64,000 bases of DNA from JBBDYG01 sp040901765 (GCA_040901765.1 JBBDYG010000111.1:62001-126000); one strand, 5' to 3'. Positions 25,887 to 34,303 are shown, counted from the first letter of the stretch. Numbers and translations: made by a program. The notes: generated by a model from the sequence alone, not told the origin.

Positions 25887-26189
25887 GTAAGGTTTGCTGG
25901 CCGCCGAACGCCGAATTGGCTTTAGGTTCGGCAGCAAGGCAGACGATAAGCAAGCTTGAACCCGTTCACGTCTCGAGAGCTTGAGACGATTTAAGTCAAA
26001 CTTTCCGGTCGCAATTCCGTCGGGAGGACCATAATTTCGATTGGCCCGGGTCGATCAAAGGGCTGTGCGCAGCATAGTCCGATCCGCGCTATTCTTCGAG
26101 CGACTCCACTCCGTCGCAATCGACCGGAAGTTTGTTTTACTACAAGGGCCGTGAGCCGCGCGACAGTGCGGCCACGGCCTTTGTTTTTT
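25887..26189 (+). ncRNA. Candidate structured non-coding RNA with intrinsic terminator
   Basis: No open frame is convincing, but the segment folds. GCCGAAC/GTTCGGC closes a hairpin at 25903-25932, CGTCTC/GAGACG closes another at 25969-25988, and AAACTTTCCGGTCG (25998-26011) pairs with CGACCGGAAGTTT (26121-26133) over a one-base bulge, enclosing a rod-like interior that includes CTGTGC/GCATAG. The piece ends in a GC-rich stem (26144-26182) and a T-run. A weak TAGAAT at 25875-25880 could be the -10 box. It resembles the rod-plus-terminator form of 6S-like RNA, but no sequence signature confirms that. Confidence 0.45.
26144..26189 (+). terminator. Intrinsic terminator
   Basis: AAGGGCCGTGAGCCGC pairs with GCGGCCACGGCCTTT (one bulge) around a loop of about nine bases, followed by GTTTTTTG. 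It closes the structured segment described at 25887-26189 and has no protein-coding gene reading into it. Confidence 0.75.
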
Positions 26190-26232
26190 GGATTGTAGTC
26201 CTCACGCTCCGACGCAAGCGAATGTGGACACT

Positions 26233-26427
26233 CAAGCCGGAGGCTTGACAGCCATTAGCCGGTGGTAAGCGTAAGCGCCACCACCGGGAAGAAGCGGACA
26301 GAATTGAGCACCCCGGCAGGGCGTGCCAGCAATTGCTACGTCTACATCTGCTGCGATCCCTGCCAGGGTCGTTCAGGCATTGCCTTTGCTATCCGGTGGT
26401 GCGCTGCGCAACCACCGGCTAATGGCT
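26233..26427. repeat. Composite palindrome with nested hairpins (CCGGTGGT family)
   Basis: GCCATTAGCCGGTGGT near the left end and ACCACCGGCTAATGGC near the right end are inverted copies. Each side also forms its own hairpin: CCGGTGGT (26259) with ACCACCGG (26280-26287), and CCGGTGGT (26393) with ACCACCGG (26411-26418). CAAGCC-GGA-GGCTTG (26233-26247) adds a third. This looks like a mobile palindromic element, not a gene. Confidence 0.7.
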
Positions 26428-26471
26428 ATAATCCCGCTGGGATACAATTCAGCACGATGTCAAACGATCAT

Positions 26472-26516
26472 GTTAGAACTGGCTAACGGCGTAGTGTGTT
26501 ATACGTTAGTTCTAAC
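26472..26516 (+). promoter_or_regulatory. Leader hairpin before a small GTG-started gene
   Basis: GTTAGAACT (26472-26480) pairs with AGTTCTAAC (26508-26516), and TAACG/CGTTA extends the stem. It ends 17 nt before the AGGAG that serves the gene at 26546, so it would lie in its leader; a regulatory role is only a guess. Confidence 0.3.
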
Positions 26517-26545
26517 CGAAGTTCGATGACGCTAGGAGAATTGCT

Positions 26546-26791
26546 GTGTCGAGCGGTGAGCGAATACACGCTGACGTGTTGCGGCTGGTGCGAACAAAAC
26601 CGTTTCAGCCGTTCACAATGACGATGGAAAACGGCGACGTGATTGTTGTCGAGCAGTCGGAAAACATCGCTTTCGATCCTGTGTCTCCCGCGGGTGCGTT
26701 TTACCTCTTTTGGGAAGCACGCCGGATAGCGGGCACGTTCCGCGCAGTAACAAACGTGGCGGTGGTGGATTGCGGCGAGCAATCGAACTGA
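26546..26791 (+). CDS. Small conserved hypothetical protein
   Basis: 81 residues with a GTG start; AGGAG at 26534-26538 is seven bases upstream, which decides the start. The sequence (IHADVLRLVRTKPFQPFTMT, then MENGDVIVVEQSENIAFDP) resembles a family of small beta-rich proteins common in planctomycetes, in which a sentence-like RTKPFQPF element begins the domain. It is probably cytosolic. It ends just ahead of a 25-bp inverted repeat shared with the 3' end of the phosphatase gene. Confidence 0.65.
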   Translation: MSSGERIHADVLRLVRTKPFQPFTMTMENGDVIVVEQSENIAFDPVSPAGAFYLFWEARRIAGTFRAVTNVAVVDCGEQSN

Positions 26792-26799
26792 ACCGAACT

Positions 26800-26870
26800 T
26801 TGGGTGCCACTGGCTTTGCCAGTGCTAACGGTGATCCGGTGAAAACACTGGCAGAGCCAGTGGCACCCAA
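26800..26870. repeat. 25-bp inverted repeat between convergent genes
   Basis: TTGGGTGCCACTGGCTTTGC... (26800-26824) and its copy ending GCCAGTGGCACCCAA (26846-26870) match with one mismatch across a 21-nt loop. It fills the space between two 3' ends and could end transcription from both sides, though no T-run follows. Confidence 0.8.
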
Positions 26871-26871
26871 T

Positions 26872-27777
26872 TTACTTACGTCGATAGGCCACCACCGTGA
26901 GATCGTCCGGCTTCGACGGCAAGCCTTCGCGTGGTTCGATCATCCGTCGGCGGGCTTCGGTGACGATTCCGCTGAGTGCCTCGTGCAACGGCCCAGTGCG
27001 GATGCCATCAACAATCTCTTGTTGCAGAAGATTGTCGAACAAGCCGTCAGAGGCAATGAGCACAGTGTCGCGCGCAGCGAGGGTGACGGCAGGCCCAAGT
27101 TCGATCCGCATCGTCGCGGAGCCGATGACGTTCGAGATCACATGCCGCTCTTCGTGGTGAATGGCGTCATCGGCGGCAATCAGGCCGGCTTCCACGGCGT
27201 AGCCAATCGGCGAGTGGCAGATCGTCTGAAGCTTCACGCGGCCGCGCTGGCCAGTGATCAGGATTTCGGAATCGCCAACGTGGTAAGGCCGAACCGTTGG
27301 ACCTTGCACTTCGACGACGGCAAGCGTCGTGGCGGCGCCGGTGCCGAGTTCAAGGACGGCCCGGTTTGCTTCTTCAATACCCGCGAGAATCGCCCACCGG
27401 AGTGCATCGGCGTTGGTATCCTGGGGATCGATTTCCAGCGGCAAAAGCGCTTGCCGCAGGCTCTGGATCGCGAGTCGCGAGGCGTGCTCGCCGCTCGCAT
27501 GGCCACCCAGCCCGTCGGCCACCACCAGCACGGCGTGCTGCGGCGTCAGTTCGACGACCATCGCGGCATCTTCGTTGGGCGTCTCTTTTCCCGGGCTAGG
27601 ACACGAAAACACGGCCGCGGTCCCCCCGGCTACGGCCAGCGCGTGGGGGGCACTGCAATTCGCCTCGAGCAGCGACATCGCCCGCGCGGTAGTCCGCGGA
27701 ACTGGCATGCCGCGCCCCAAGCTGACCACCGGTTCGAGCGCGACGACCGCGCCGGCGCTGGGAGTAATTATCTCCAT
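26872..27777 (-). CDS. PP2C-type Ser/Thr protein phosphatase
   Basis: 301 residues from MEIITPSAGAVV (27777). Metal-binding motifs are present: NEDAAMVV (first Asp), VVADGLGGHASGE (second Asp and the GGH), VLIASDGLFDN and KPDDLTVV near the end. This fits the PPM fold with two Mn/Mg ions and no regulatory domain. It removes phosphate from Ser/Thr, most likely on substrates of the kinase encoded immediately upstream: the two genes overlap by 10 nt, with the phosphatase start inside the last codons of the kinase. It is cytosolic. Confidence 0.92.
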   Translation of the reverse strand: MEIITPSAGAVVALEPVVSLGRGMPVPRTTARAMSLLEANCSAPHALAVAGGTAAVFSCPSPGKETPNEDAAMVVELTPQHAVLVVADGLGGHASGEHASRLAIQSLRQALLPLEIDPQDTNADALRWAILAGIEEANRAVLELGTGAATTLAVVEVQGPTVRPYHVGDSEILITGQRGRVKLQTICHSPIGYAVEAGLIAADDAIHHEERHVISNVIGSATMRIELGPAVTLAARDTVLIASDGLFDNLLQQEIVDGIRTGPLHEALSGIVTEARRRMIEPREGLPSKPDDLTVVAYRRK

Positions 27778-28505
27778 TCCATCGTTTCCAGGTACTGCCG
27801 CAGTTGCCCCGCCGTGCGGTATTGGCGCAAGATCAACGAACGCTTCAGTCCTTTGCAAATCTCTTTGACTTGGGGCGGATGCTTGGCATACAGCGCTTTC
27901 CCGCCGATAGCATCATAGAAGATCCGGATCAAATCGCATACATCATCGTGAATGTCGGTCGCCTTGGCCGGACCGTAGTGATACATGTCCAGCACCTTGA
28001 GATCGAATGAAATTCCGAACCGCCGAATGATGATGTTCCCGGTATGGAGATCGCCGTGGTACTCCCTTGCATTATGAATGCCCTCCATTCCTTTTGCCAA
28101 TGCATGCAACAGGTGCAAACCTTGAAACGCGCCGATCCGTTTGGCAGGTTGTCGGGCCAGGAATTTGTAGAGCGGTTCCCCCTCCACGTACTCCGATAGC
28201 AAGAACGTAACTCGTTGCCCCTCAAAGAGAAACGAATCGCTGGTGTGGTACTGAATGAGGATCGGAAAGTGCCGCAGCTTGTGAAGTTTCTTGGCGTACC
28301 AACGCGCTGCTTTGTTACGTCTATTTCGATGCGGAAAAAAGAATTTCCCCGCCCGCTCGATCCCCGTACCGACCTCGCGCAGCCGATAGACCTCACCTTC
28401 CCAACCGTTGCCAAGAAAGTCGACCACTTCGAAGTTCGCGCCGATCGGCGTCCCCGGCGCGAGTCGAAAGCTCGTGATGACTCGCGTTCGGGTGGACTTC
28501 TTCAT
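27768..28505 (-). CDS. Atypical protein kinase-like protein
   Basis: 245 residues. A Gly-loop LGNGWEGEVYRL (about 31-42), the ATP-binding Lys54 (RAGKFFF), the catalytic HGDLHTGNIII (150-160) and Asp173 in VLDMYHYG, which stands where DFG is usual. HGDLH and the modified DFG resemble RIO, ABC1 and lipopolysaccharide-kinase families, not the HRD-type kinases. A full C-lobe is short. Substrate unknown. It precedes and overlaps the PP2C gene, so the two would be made together and probably act on the same protein(s). Confidence 0.85.
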   Translation of the reverse strand: MKKSTRTRVITSFRLAPGTPIGANFEVVDFLGNGWEGEVYRLREVGTGIERAGKFFFPHRNRRNKAARWYAKKLHKLRHFPILIQYHTSDSFLFEGQRVTFLLSEYVEGEPLYKFLARQPAKRIGAFQGLHLLHALAKGMEGIHNAREYHGDLHTGNIIIRRFGISFDLKVLDMYHYGPAKATDIHDDVCDLIRIFYDAIGGKALYAKHPPQVKEICKGLKRSLILRQYRTAGQLRQYLETMEWR

Positions 28506-28853
28506 GAGGTGGACACGTAGCGGCGGCTAATCGTGGTGTGCAGATTTGATCTCTCTATCATAGCACGCCGAAAGGCGCGAGAAATAAGCCCCCAGCAGCC
28601 CCGAAATCTCCGCCACTTATCGACGCCACTCCCACGAGATAGATCACAAATGCACAGTAATATGATTCCCCTCCCCCGTCCGCAGGGGAGGGGGCAGCTC
28701 TGCATTCGCCCCTCATAGTAGCCGCGTTTTCCCAAAACGCGAACTCCCCGCCGCATGAGCGGTGCCATGGCTTCCCAGCCGCGGCAGCGGCGATTGTGCT
28801 GGCGCAACTCGCTTGGCATCTCGAACTCAGGCTCCCCGTTGCGTGCCAGCGCG
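28506..28853. other. Intergenic space with two hairpins
   Basis: No gene is seen. CCCCTCCCC (28668-28676) pairs with GGGGAGGGG (28685-28693), and CGCGTTTT-CCC-AAAACGCG (28723-28741) is a perfect 8-bp hairpin. One may end mutY transcription (reading toward lower coordinates) or be a repeat. The first 60 nt next to 28505 should hold the kinase promoter. Confidence 0.6.
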
Positions 28854-29996
28854 CTACGCAATTCGCAGGGCTATCTTGCGGCCGGTGACGCTCAGCGGCA
28901 GGTTTGCAAGTTCCGCGGGGCGGATCCAACGTACGGGGTGGTCGGGCGTTGAGCGGACACGACCGGAGACGTACTCTGCGCGGTAACATTCCAGTGTGAT
29001 GCGAAACCGCGTGACGCCGTGCTTGAGCGTGTGGAATGCCGGCCCAAGATCACATGCAATTCCGGTCTGCTGGAGAACCTTGTGGGCAATCTCCCCGCGA
29101 GCGAAAAGCGGTCCTTGGGCGACGAGTCCGAAACGTGGAAAATCCCACAGGCCCGTCCAGCGCTCTTCCGCCCCGCATTGCCGGACGAGGATTCGGTTTG
29201 CTTTGGAGACCACGATCGCCGCTTCGCGAACTTCCGTGTATTGAATCTTCCGCGTGACGTGCGGAAGCTTCTCGGCCAGTCCCAAACGCCGCGCTCCACA
29301 GAGCGCTTCGACGGGGCACGCTGCGCACTGCGGTTGCTGCGGCGTGCAGACAAGCGAGCCCAGTTCCATCAGCGCCTGATTGAACCGTGCGACGTGCTTG
29401 TTCGGCAGAATCTCCTCGGCGACTTGCCACAGCAGCCGCTGGCCAGCGGATTTTGTCGGGTCGCCGCGATAGGCAATCAGCCGCGTGAGGAGGCGGAACG
29501 TGTTGGCCTCGAGAATCGGCGCCCGCCGATCGAACGCAATCGACGCAATCGCCCCGGCCGTATAGCGGCCGATGCCGGGGAGTTGCATCAGGGTCGCCAC
29601 GTCGCGTGGCAGAACGCCGCTGTGTTCCGTGACTAGCACTTTAGCTGCCGCGTGCAGACCGCGGGCGCGGCGGTAATAGCCCAACCCTTCCCACAATCGC
29701 AACACCTGCTGCTCGTCCGCGGCGGCAAGGGCTTCGACCGTCGGAAACGCGGCAATGAACCGTTCGAAGTAGGGTCCAACCGTGGCAACCTGCGTCTGTT
29801 GCAACATCACCTCGCTGACCCATACGCGATAGGGATCGCGCGACCGTCGCCAAGGCAAGTCGCGGGCATGCTTCTCAAACCACGCCAGCAGCCGGCGGCG
29901 GAAAGATCGTTTCCACGACGCGCTCAGTTGCTGCGCTTGATTGGTCTCGTTAGCAATCAGCGTTTCACCACGGGTGCGTCCTGCGCGAACCATCAA
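28854..29996 (-). CDS. mutY: A/G-specific adenine glycosylase (MutY) with a Glu at the catalytic Asp position
   Basis: 380 residues. Glu62 in VSEVMLQQTQ matches the catalytic Glu of MutY; the HhH loop is LPGIGRYTAGAI; the [4Fe-4S] ligands are Cys217-x6-Cys224-x2-Cys227-x5-Cys233; and a C-terminal NUDIX-like 8-oxoG-reading domain starts near 255. The second catalytic residue, Asp in ILDGNVxR of known MutY proteins, is Glu163 here (ILEANTFRLL), read from codon GAG. The enzyme removes adenine mispaired with 8-oxoguanine. Function with Glu is uncertain. The first Met is the third possible start; the exact start is unsettled. Confidence 0.9.
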   Translation of the reverse strand: MMVRAGRTRGETLIANETNQAQQLSASWKRSFRRRLLAWFEKHARDLPWRRSRDPYRVWVSEVMLQQTQVATVGPYFERFIAAFPTVEALAAADEQQVLRLWEGLGYYRRARGLHAAAKVLVTEHSGVLPRDVATLMQLPGIGRYTAGAIASIAFDRRAPILEANTFRLLTRLIAYRGDPTKSAGQRLLWQVAEEILPNKHVARFNQALMELGSLVCTPQQPQCAACPVEALCGARRLGLAEKLPHVTRKIQYTEVREAAIVVSKANRILVRQCGAEERWTGLWDFPRFGLVAQGPLFARGEIAHKVLQQTGIACDLGPAFHTLKHGVTRFRITLECYRAEYVSGRVRSTPDHPVRWIRPAELANLPLSVTGRKIALRIA

Positions 29997-30044
29997 ACTT
30001 TGTAATCCTTCGGCTGTTTAGAGCAGAGATGCCTTCGTCTTTTA

Positions 30045-30314
30045 GGGCCGTTCACGGTCCTTTCCGCGCGAGCGGTATTAGGCCCGCCATTTATGGCGGG
30101 TCACCGGGAATCGTTGATCAATTCTTCCAGTCCCATTCATGGGGCTTCTCGCTGCGTGCGCATGTGCCATGTCGCACGTGGTGCAAAGGCTTAAGCCACC
30201 GCAGCGAGAAGCCCTGTGAACAGGGCTTTTGCCGCTGTATCGGCGTCGCTTCGTTAACCTGCCGTTAACGGCAGGCCTATTACCACCTGCGGTGGAAAGG
30301 ACCGTGAACGGCCC
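30045..30314. repeat. Long composite inverted repeat (MITE-like)
   Basis: GGGCCGTTCACGGTCCTTTC (30045) recurs inverted as GAAAGGACCGTGAACGGCCC (30295-30314); looser similarity continues inward about 55 nt on each side, including the internal hairpins CCCGCC...GGCGGG (30083-30100) and CCTGCC...GGCAGG (30259-30276). A central pair GGGCTTCTCGCTGCG / CGCAGCGAGAAGCCC lies near 30140-30220. No frame inside encodes a protein. It occupies the 366-nt space between two minus-strand genes. Confidence 0.7.
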
Positions 30315-30362
30315 TGGAACGGCATTTATCAACTCCATTGCGCTAAGCTGTTACATCCGATC

Positions 30363-32480
30363 TTACTTGGTAAGCCACGCCACAATTTCATCGAGCGCCC
30401 CGTCGCTCAATGAACCTTCGTTGAGCAAAAGTCGGTCGGGCTTCACGAGGCTCGCTAGGCCACCGATGCCTTTGTATCGCGCCGACCCGGGAACGAACAT
30501 CGGATCATCAAACCGGTTGACCGCCTCGAACTGAAATCCGTCCGTCGCCACCGCGGTTTTGGTAGGTAGAAACGCAGCCAACGCGCTGGCCGCAAGCGCA
30601 ATCGGCCCTGCCTCGCGCCCCACGCCGACGACGCTAATCTCGCTAACCGACGGATGCTCCTGCCGCAACGCCGCCAGGGTGGTCAGCACGTCTTGCACCC
30701 GCTGGCAGAATAGGGGCCGGTTGTATCCGAAGGTGTACGCCGCCGCGAGTTGCCACGGTTCTGGCTTGTCGTTCGTGGGAAGATTCAATCTCGCCTGAGA
30801 AAGCGGCTTGCCGTCCGCCATGAATTCACCTTGATGCAGTAAATCAACACCAATGATCGCTTTGCCCGCCGCCAACAATTCGCGAATCGCGGGCTTGGGC
30901 TGGCCCTGTTCGTCGAACAGCCCCGCCTTGCCTTCATCGGTGAACCACAGCACAAACCCCGTTGGCTCCTGTGGCAAGAGAGCCACGGCCGGCAGTTCAT
31001 AACCCGCGGCCGAGTTGCGAATCAAACCAGTTCTCCAGGCGTAATCGTTCTCTACTCCCTCGGCCTTGTGTTCGACGGAAACGGTCGAGGTCTCGGCAGG
31101 CACCCCTAGAATCGCCTGCCAGCCCTGCTCGATCACCTCGCCATGCTCGTCAGAAGCTTCGTCCAGCTTCGCGACCTGTTGCTCCGTGTCCTGCGTCCAA
31201 TGGGCGAGCAACTTTCGCTCGTGGGCATCGCCCACGTCTTCGCCCGCGGGCCTCGGATGATCATCGGTCCAAACGGACAGTTCTTCCGTGGAAAGTGGTT
31301 CAAACTCCTCTTCCAGAATCGGTTTCTCCATGCCCAGCGCGAAAGCATCGTTCACGAAGCCATACAGGAAGACTCGATTTACCGAATTGTAGTTGTGCGG
31401 GAAATGGATGTGGAATCGCGCTTGAAACGCATCGGCGTTACCGAGCAATTCGTAGAGGCGCTTGAGGTCTGGGTAGCCTTTGGTCTCAAGTTCTCTGGTC
31501 CAATCGTCGGCCGCAGTTAAACCCAACGGCCGCGGAGCAGTGAGGGCGGCGATCTCGATGTTTCCCAGCCCCGCGCGCAAATAGCAGGCGTTTTCGCACG
31601 TGCAACCGCCCTGCATGGCGGTCGAGACCATCACCGCCGGCAGCGCCGCGGCGATGCGGTCGTCAATCGCCGCCAAGATCATCGTCTGCGTGCCGCCGCC
31701 GCTCGCGCCGGTGACGGCGATCCGCTTTGCGTCCACCTCGGGCAGACTGCTCAGAAAATCAAGCGCGCGTATCGAGTTCCACGTTTGCAGGCCCGCCATC
31801 GACTGCAACCGCAGTTCGGCCTGCGGGCTGAAGAATCCCCAGTTTTCCGGCGTATTCATCGCTTCCCGCACGCCGGGTCGATGTTCAAGCTGCACGGAGT
31901 CGGCATAGCCGAGCATGTCATAGAAAAACACGACGCAGCCCATCCGGGCGAGCTGCACGCACCGCGCTTGCAGCGGATGACGGCCGCCCTTCATGAACCG
32001 CTCTGCCCCGACTGCAATGTCGTTGCGAACTTCCTTCTCGCTCCATTCGTGGAATCGACCGTTGTTCCAGTGTCCATGTGGCGAAAGAACCGCGGGCAGC
32101 GGCCCCGTCTTTCCCTTGGGGCGATACAGACTGCCCGTAACGTAGTGCCCCGGCATCGACTCGAAATAAACTCGCCAGACGGTGTACTCAGGCCGCTCGA
32201 CCGGTGAGTGAATGACCGAGTTGAGCGGCGTCTTGGTAGGCTCCGGCACCAGGCCCATCGCGGCGCGAATTTGATTTCTCAGTTGCGGCGCCTTCTCGTC
32301 CCACGCCTCGCGCGTCTCCACGGGCTGAAACGGGAAGTAGCCGTTTAAATCCTTCAGCGGGCCAAGCCGACTGTCGGCCGGAAGTTCGCCCTCGGGCAAC
32401 ACTCGCGGCGGCAGGTCGGCCTGCGCGATTTGATGTAAAGCGTTCGCCAACAGAATCGCTAAAAGAAATCGTGCCCCCAT
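30363..32480 (-). CDS. Large secreted alpha/beta-hydrolase, acetylxylan-esterase-like
   Basis: 705 residues with an N-terminal signal peptide (FLLAILLANALHQIAQA). The first hydrolase domain (about 60-420) has the PHGHWNNG oxyanion region and the nucleophile elbow VTGASGGGTQTM; AADDWTRE carries a likely acid. A second hydrolase-like domain (about 470-705) retains the order of strands but has GVGREAG in place of GxSxG, so it may be non-catalytic. The plan recalls planctomycete AXE1/prolyl-oligopeptidase-like proteins that act on acylated glycans or peptides in the periplasm. It is transcribed alone. Confidence 0.8.
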   Translation of the reverse strand: MGARFLLAILLANALHQIAQADLPPRVLPEGELPADSRLGPLKDLNGYFPFQPVETREAWDEKAPQLRNQIRAAMGLVPEPTKTPLNSVIHSPVERPEYTVWRVYFESMPGHYVTGSLYRPKGKTGPLPAVLSPHGHWNNGRFHEWSEKEVRNDIAVGAERFMKGGRHPLQARCVQLARMGCVVFFYDMLGYADSVQLEHRPGVREAMNTPENWGFFSPQAELRLQSMAGLQTWNSIRALDFLSSLPEVDAKRIAVTGASGGGTQTMILAAIDDRIAAALPAVMVSTAMQGGCTCENACYLRAGLGNIEIAALTAPRPLGLTAADDWTRELETKGYPDLKRLYELLGNADAFQARFHIHFPHNYNSVNRVFLYGFVNDAFALGMEKPILEEEFEPLSTEELSVWTDDHPRPAGEDVGDAHERKLLAHWTQDTEQQVAKLDEASDEHGEVIEQGWQAILGVPAETSTVSVEHKAEGVENDYAWRTGLIRNSAAGYELPAVALLPQEPTGFVLWFTDEGKAGLFDEQGQPKPAIRELLAAGKAIIGVDLLHQGEFMADGKPLSQARLNLPTNDKPEPWQLAAAYTFGYNRPLFCQRVQDVLTTLAALRQEHPSVSEISVVGVGREAGPIALAASALAAFLPTKTAVATDGFQFEAVNRFDDPMFVPGSARYKGIGGLASLVKPDRLLLNEGSLSDGALDEIVAWLTK

Positions 32481-32562
32481 AGCCTTAACCTCAACGAGAA
32501 GGAAAACCGGATCGTCGGTCCCGTATATCGTAGCAGCCCGCTTGCGGCTTAGCGATAACCGG

Positions 32563-34002
32563 CTAAGTCTCTTTCATCGCCGCCACCAAATCCACGATCG
32601 CCTGTTTGCCGTCGCCGAACAGCATCAGGCAGTTGTCGGCGGCGAAGAGCGGATTGGGGATGCCGGCAAAACCTGGGCTGAGGCTGCGCTTGATGACGAC
32701 CACCGTGCGGGCCTCGTCCACGTTCAGGATCGGCATGCCGGCGATCGGGCTGTTGGGGTCGGTCTTCGCCAGCGGGTTCACCACATCGTTCGCGCCGATC
32801 ACAATCGCCACGTCGCACTGGCCAAACGTGGGGTTGATCTCGTCCATCTCCTTGAGTTGATCGTAGGGTACATCGGCCTCGGCCAACAGCACGTTCATAT
32901 GCCCCGGCATCCGGCCGGCTACGGGGTGAATGGCGTATTCCACCGTCACGCCCTTTTTTTCGAGCAAGCTCGCCAGCTCGCGGACGACGTGCTGCGCTTG
33001 GGCCACGGCCAGCCCGTAGCCGGGGACAAACACCACTCGTTGTACTCCATCGAGCAGCATCGCCAGCTCGTCGGGCGAGGTGCTCTTCACCTTGCCGCCG
33101 TAAACTTCGTCGGCAGTAACGCCGCCGGCCGACGGCCCCATCTTGCCGAATAGCACGTTGGTGAGCGAGCGGTTCATCGCCTTGCACATGATGTTCGTCA
33201 GGATAATGCCCGAAGCGCCCACCAGCGATCCGGAGATGATCAGCAAACTGTTGCCGATGATGAATCCCGCAGCCGCCGCGGCCAGGCCGGAGTAACTGTT
33301 TAAGAGCGCAATCACCACAGGCATATCGGCCCCGCCGATCGGAAGCGTGAGCATTTTGCCAAGCGCGAACGCGAGCACGACAAGAACCCAGAACGGCCAG
33401 ACCTGGCCTTCGAGCATTAGCCAGCCCATCGCAAGGCAGCCGACGAGCAAGGCGGCGTTGAGAAATTGTTGACCGGGAAAGTGCCACGGCCGGTTGAATA
33501 TCTTCAGCTCTTGCAGTTTTCCGGCGGCAACCATCGAGCCGGTGAACGTCACCGCGCCAATCAAACCGGCTGCCGCACACGCAATGAGGGCCACTGTCAC
33601 GTTGGTGGCCGTCGAAGCCGACGACGGCATTTCGGCTGCAAATTTTTGCACTTCAGCGCCGGCGACAAGCACCGAGGCCAAGCCGCCAAAGCCGTTGAAC
33701 AGAGCGACCATCTGCGGCATCTGCGTCATCTGCACATAAATCGCAAACAACACTCCAATGACAGTGCCGATGGCCATCGCCGCAAGCGCCCAGCCAACGG
33801 AAAGCACTTCCACTTGCACGAGCGTGGCCGCGATGGCAATCAACATACCCAGTGCGCCGAGCAAATTCCCACGCACCGCCGTCCGCGGGTGAGTCATCCC
33901 CTTGATGCCCAGAATGAACAGCACCGAAGCTACTAAATAGCTGAGGCTGATCCACCAGGGCGTGGCGACTGTGACAGAAGTTATTTGAGCAAACAAAGTC
34001 AT
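32563..34002 (-). CDS. pntB: NAD(P) transhydrogenase beta subunit
   Basis: 479 residues from MTLFAQITSVT (34002). An N-terminal membrane region of about eight helices is followed by a soluble dIII domain with EYAIHPVAGRMPGHMNVLLA and DVAIVIGANDVVNP, the NADP-binding signature, and DEARTVVVIKRSLSPGFAG. It couples proton flow to hydride transfer from NADH to NADP. It ends the operon pntAA-pntAB-pntB, with only 4 nt between it and the upstream pntAB start region. Confidence 0.95.
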   Translation of the reverse strand: MTLFAQITSVTVATPWWISLSYLVASVLFILGIKGMTHPRTAVRGNLLGALGMLIAIAATLVQVEVLSVGWALAAMAIGTVIGVLFAIYVQMTQMPQMVALFNGFGGLASVLVAGAEVQKFAAEMPSSASTATNVTVALIACAAAGLIGAVTFTGSMVAAGKLQELKIFNRPWHFPGQQFLNAALLVGCLAMGWLMLEGQVWPFWVLVVLAFALGKMLTLPIGGADMPVVIALLNSYSGLAAAAAGFIIGNSLLIISGSLVGASGIILTNIMCKAMNRSLTNVLFGKMGPSAGGVTADEVYGGKVKSTSPDELAMLLDGVQRVVFVPGYGLAVAQAQHVVRELASLLEKKGVTVEYAIHPVAGRMPGHMNVLLAEADVPYDQLKEMDEINPTFGQCDVAIVIGANDVVNPLAKTDPNSPIAGMPILNVDEARTVVVIKRSLSPGFAGIPNPLFAADNCLMLFGDGKQAIVDLVAAMKET

Positions 34003-34006
34003 ATCG

Positions 34007-34303
34007 TCAATTAAAAATGTCTTCCTTATTTTTCTTTTTGAACATGCCGAGCATGCGGTGCGTGACAACGAAGCCGCCAACGACGTTAATCATCGCGAGC
34101 ACGATGGCCGCGAATCCGAGCCAAAAGCCGAAAAGATCGTGTCCCGCGCGGACTGCCAAAATCGCCCCGACGACGGTGATTCCGCTAATGGCGTTGGAGC
34201 CGCTCATAAGAGGCGTGTGGAGCGTGGGCGGAACCTTTGCGATGATTTCAACACCCACGAAGATCGCGAGCACGAACACGGTGATGGCAGTGAGAGGATC
34301 CAT
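34007..34303 (-). CDS. pntAB: NAD(P) transhydrogenase subunit alpha, membrane part
   Basis: 98 residues with three to four hydrophobic helices: ITVFVLAIFVGVEII, HTPLMSGSNAISGITVVGAI and FAAIVLAMINVVGGFVVTHR. The HTPLMSGSNAISG stretch is the hallmark of the C-terminal membrane part of PntA, encoded as a separate gene in many bacteria. It joins PntAA and PntB to form the proton channel. The gene lies 74 nt from pntAA and 4 nt from pntB. Confidence 0.93.
   Translation of the reverse strand: MDPLTAITVFVLAIFVGVEIIAKVPPTLHTPLMSGSNAISGITVVGAILAVRAGHDLFGFWLGFAAIVLAMINVVGGFVVTHRMLGMFKKKNKEDIFN

Noticed and set aside
25887..26189. tmRNA, RNase P RNA or tRNA as the identity of the folded segment
   Set aside because: No CCA end, T-loop (GTTCRANYC) in a cloverleaf, RNase P GAGGAAAGTCC or tmRNA tag frame was found.
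26710..27918. A 402-codon plus-strand frame opposite the PP2C gene
   Set aside because: It runs across an inverted repeat and antisense to conserved PP2C motifs; no protein family is recognisable.
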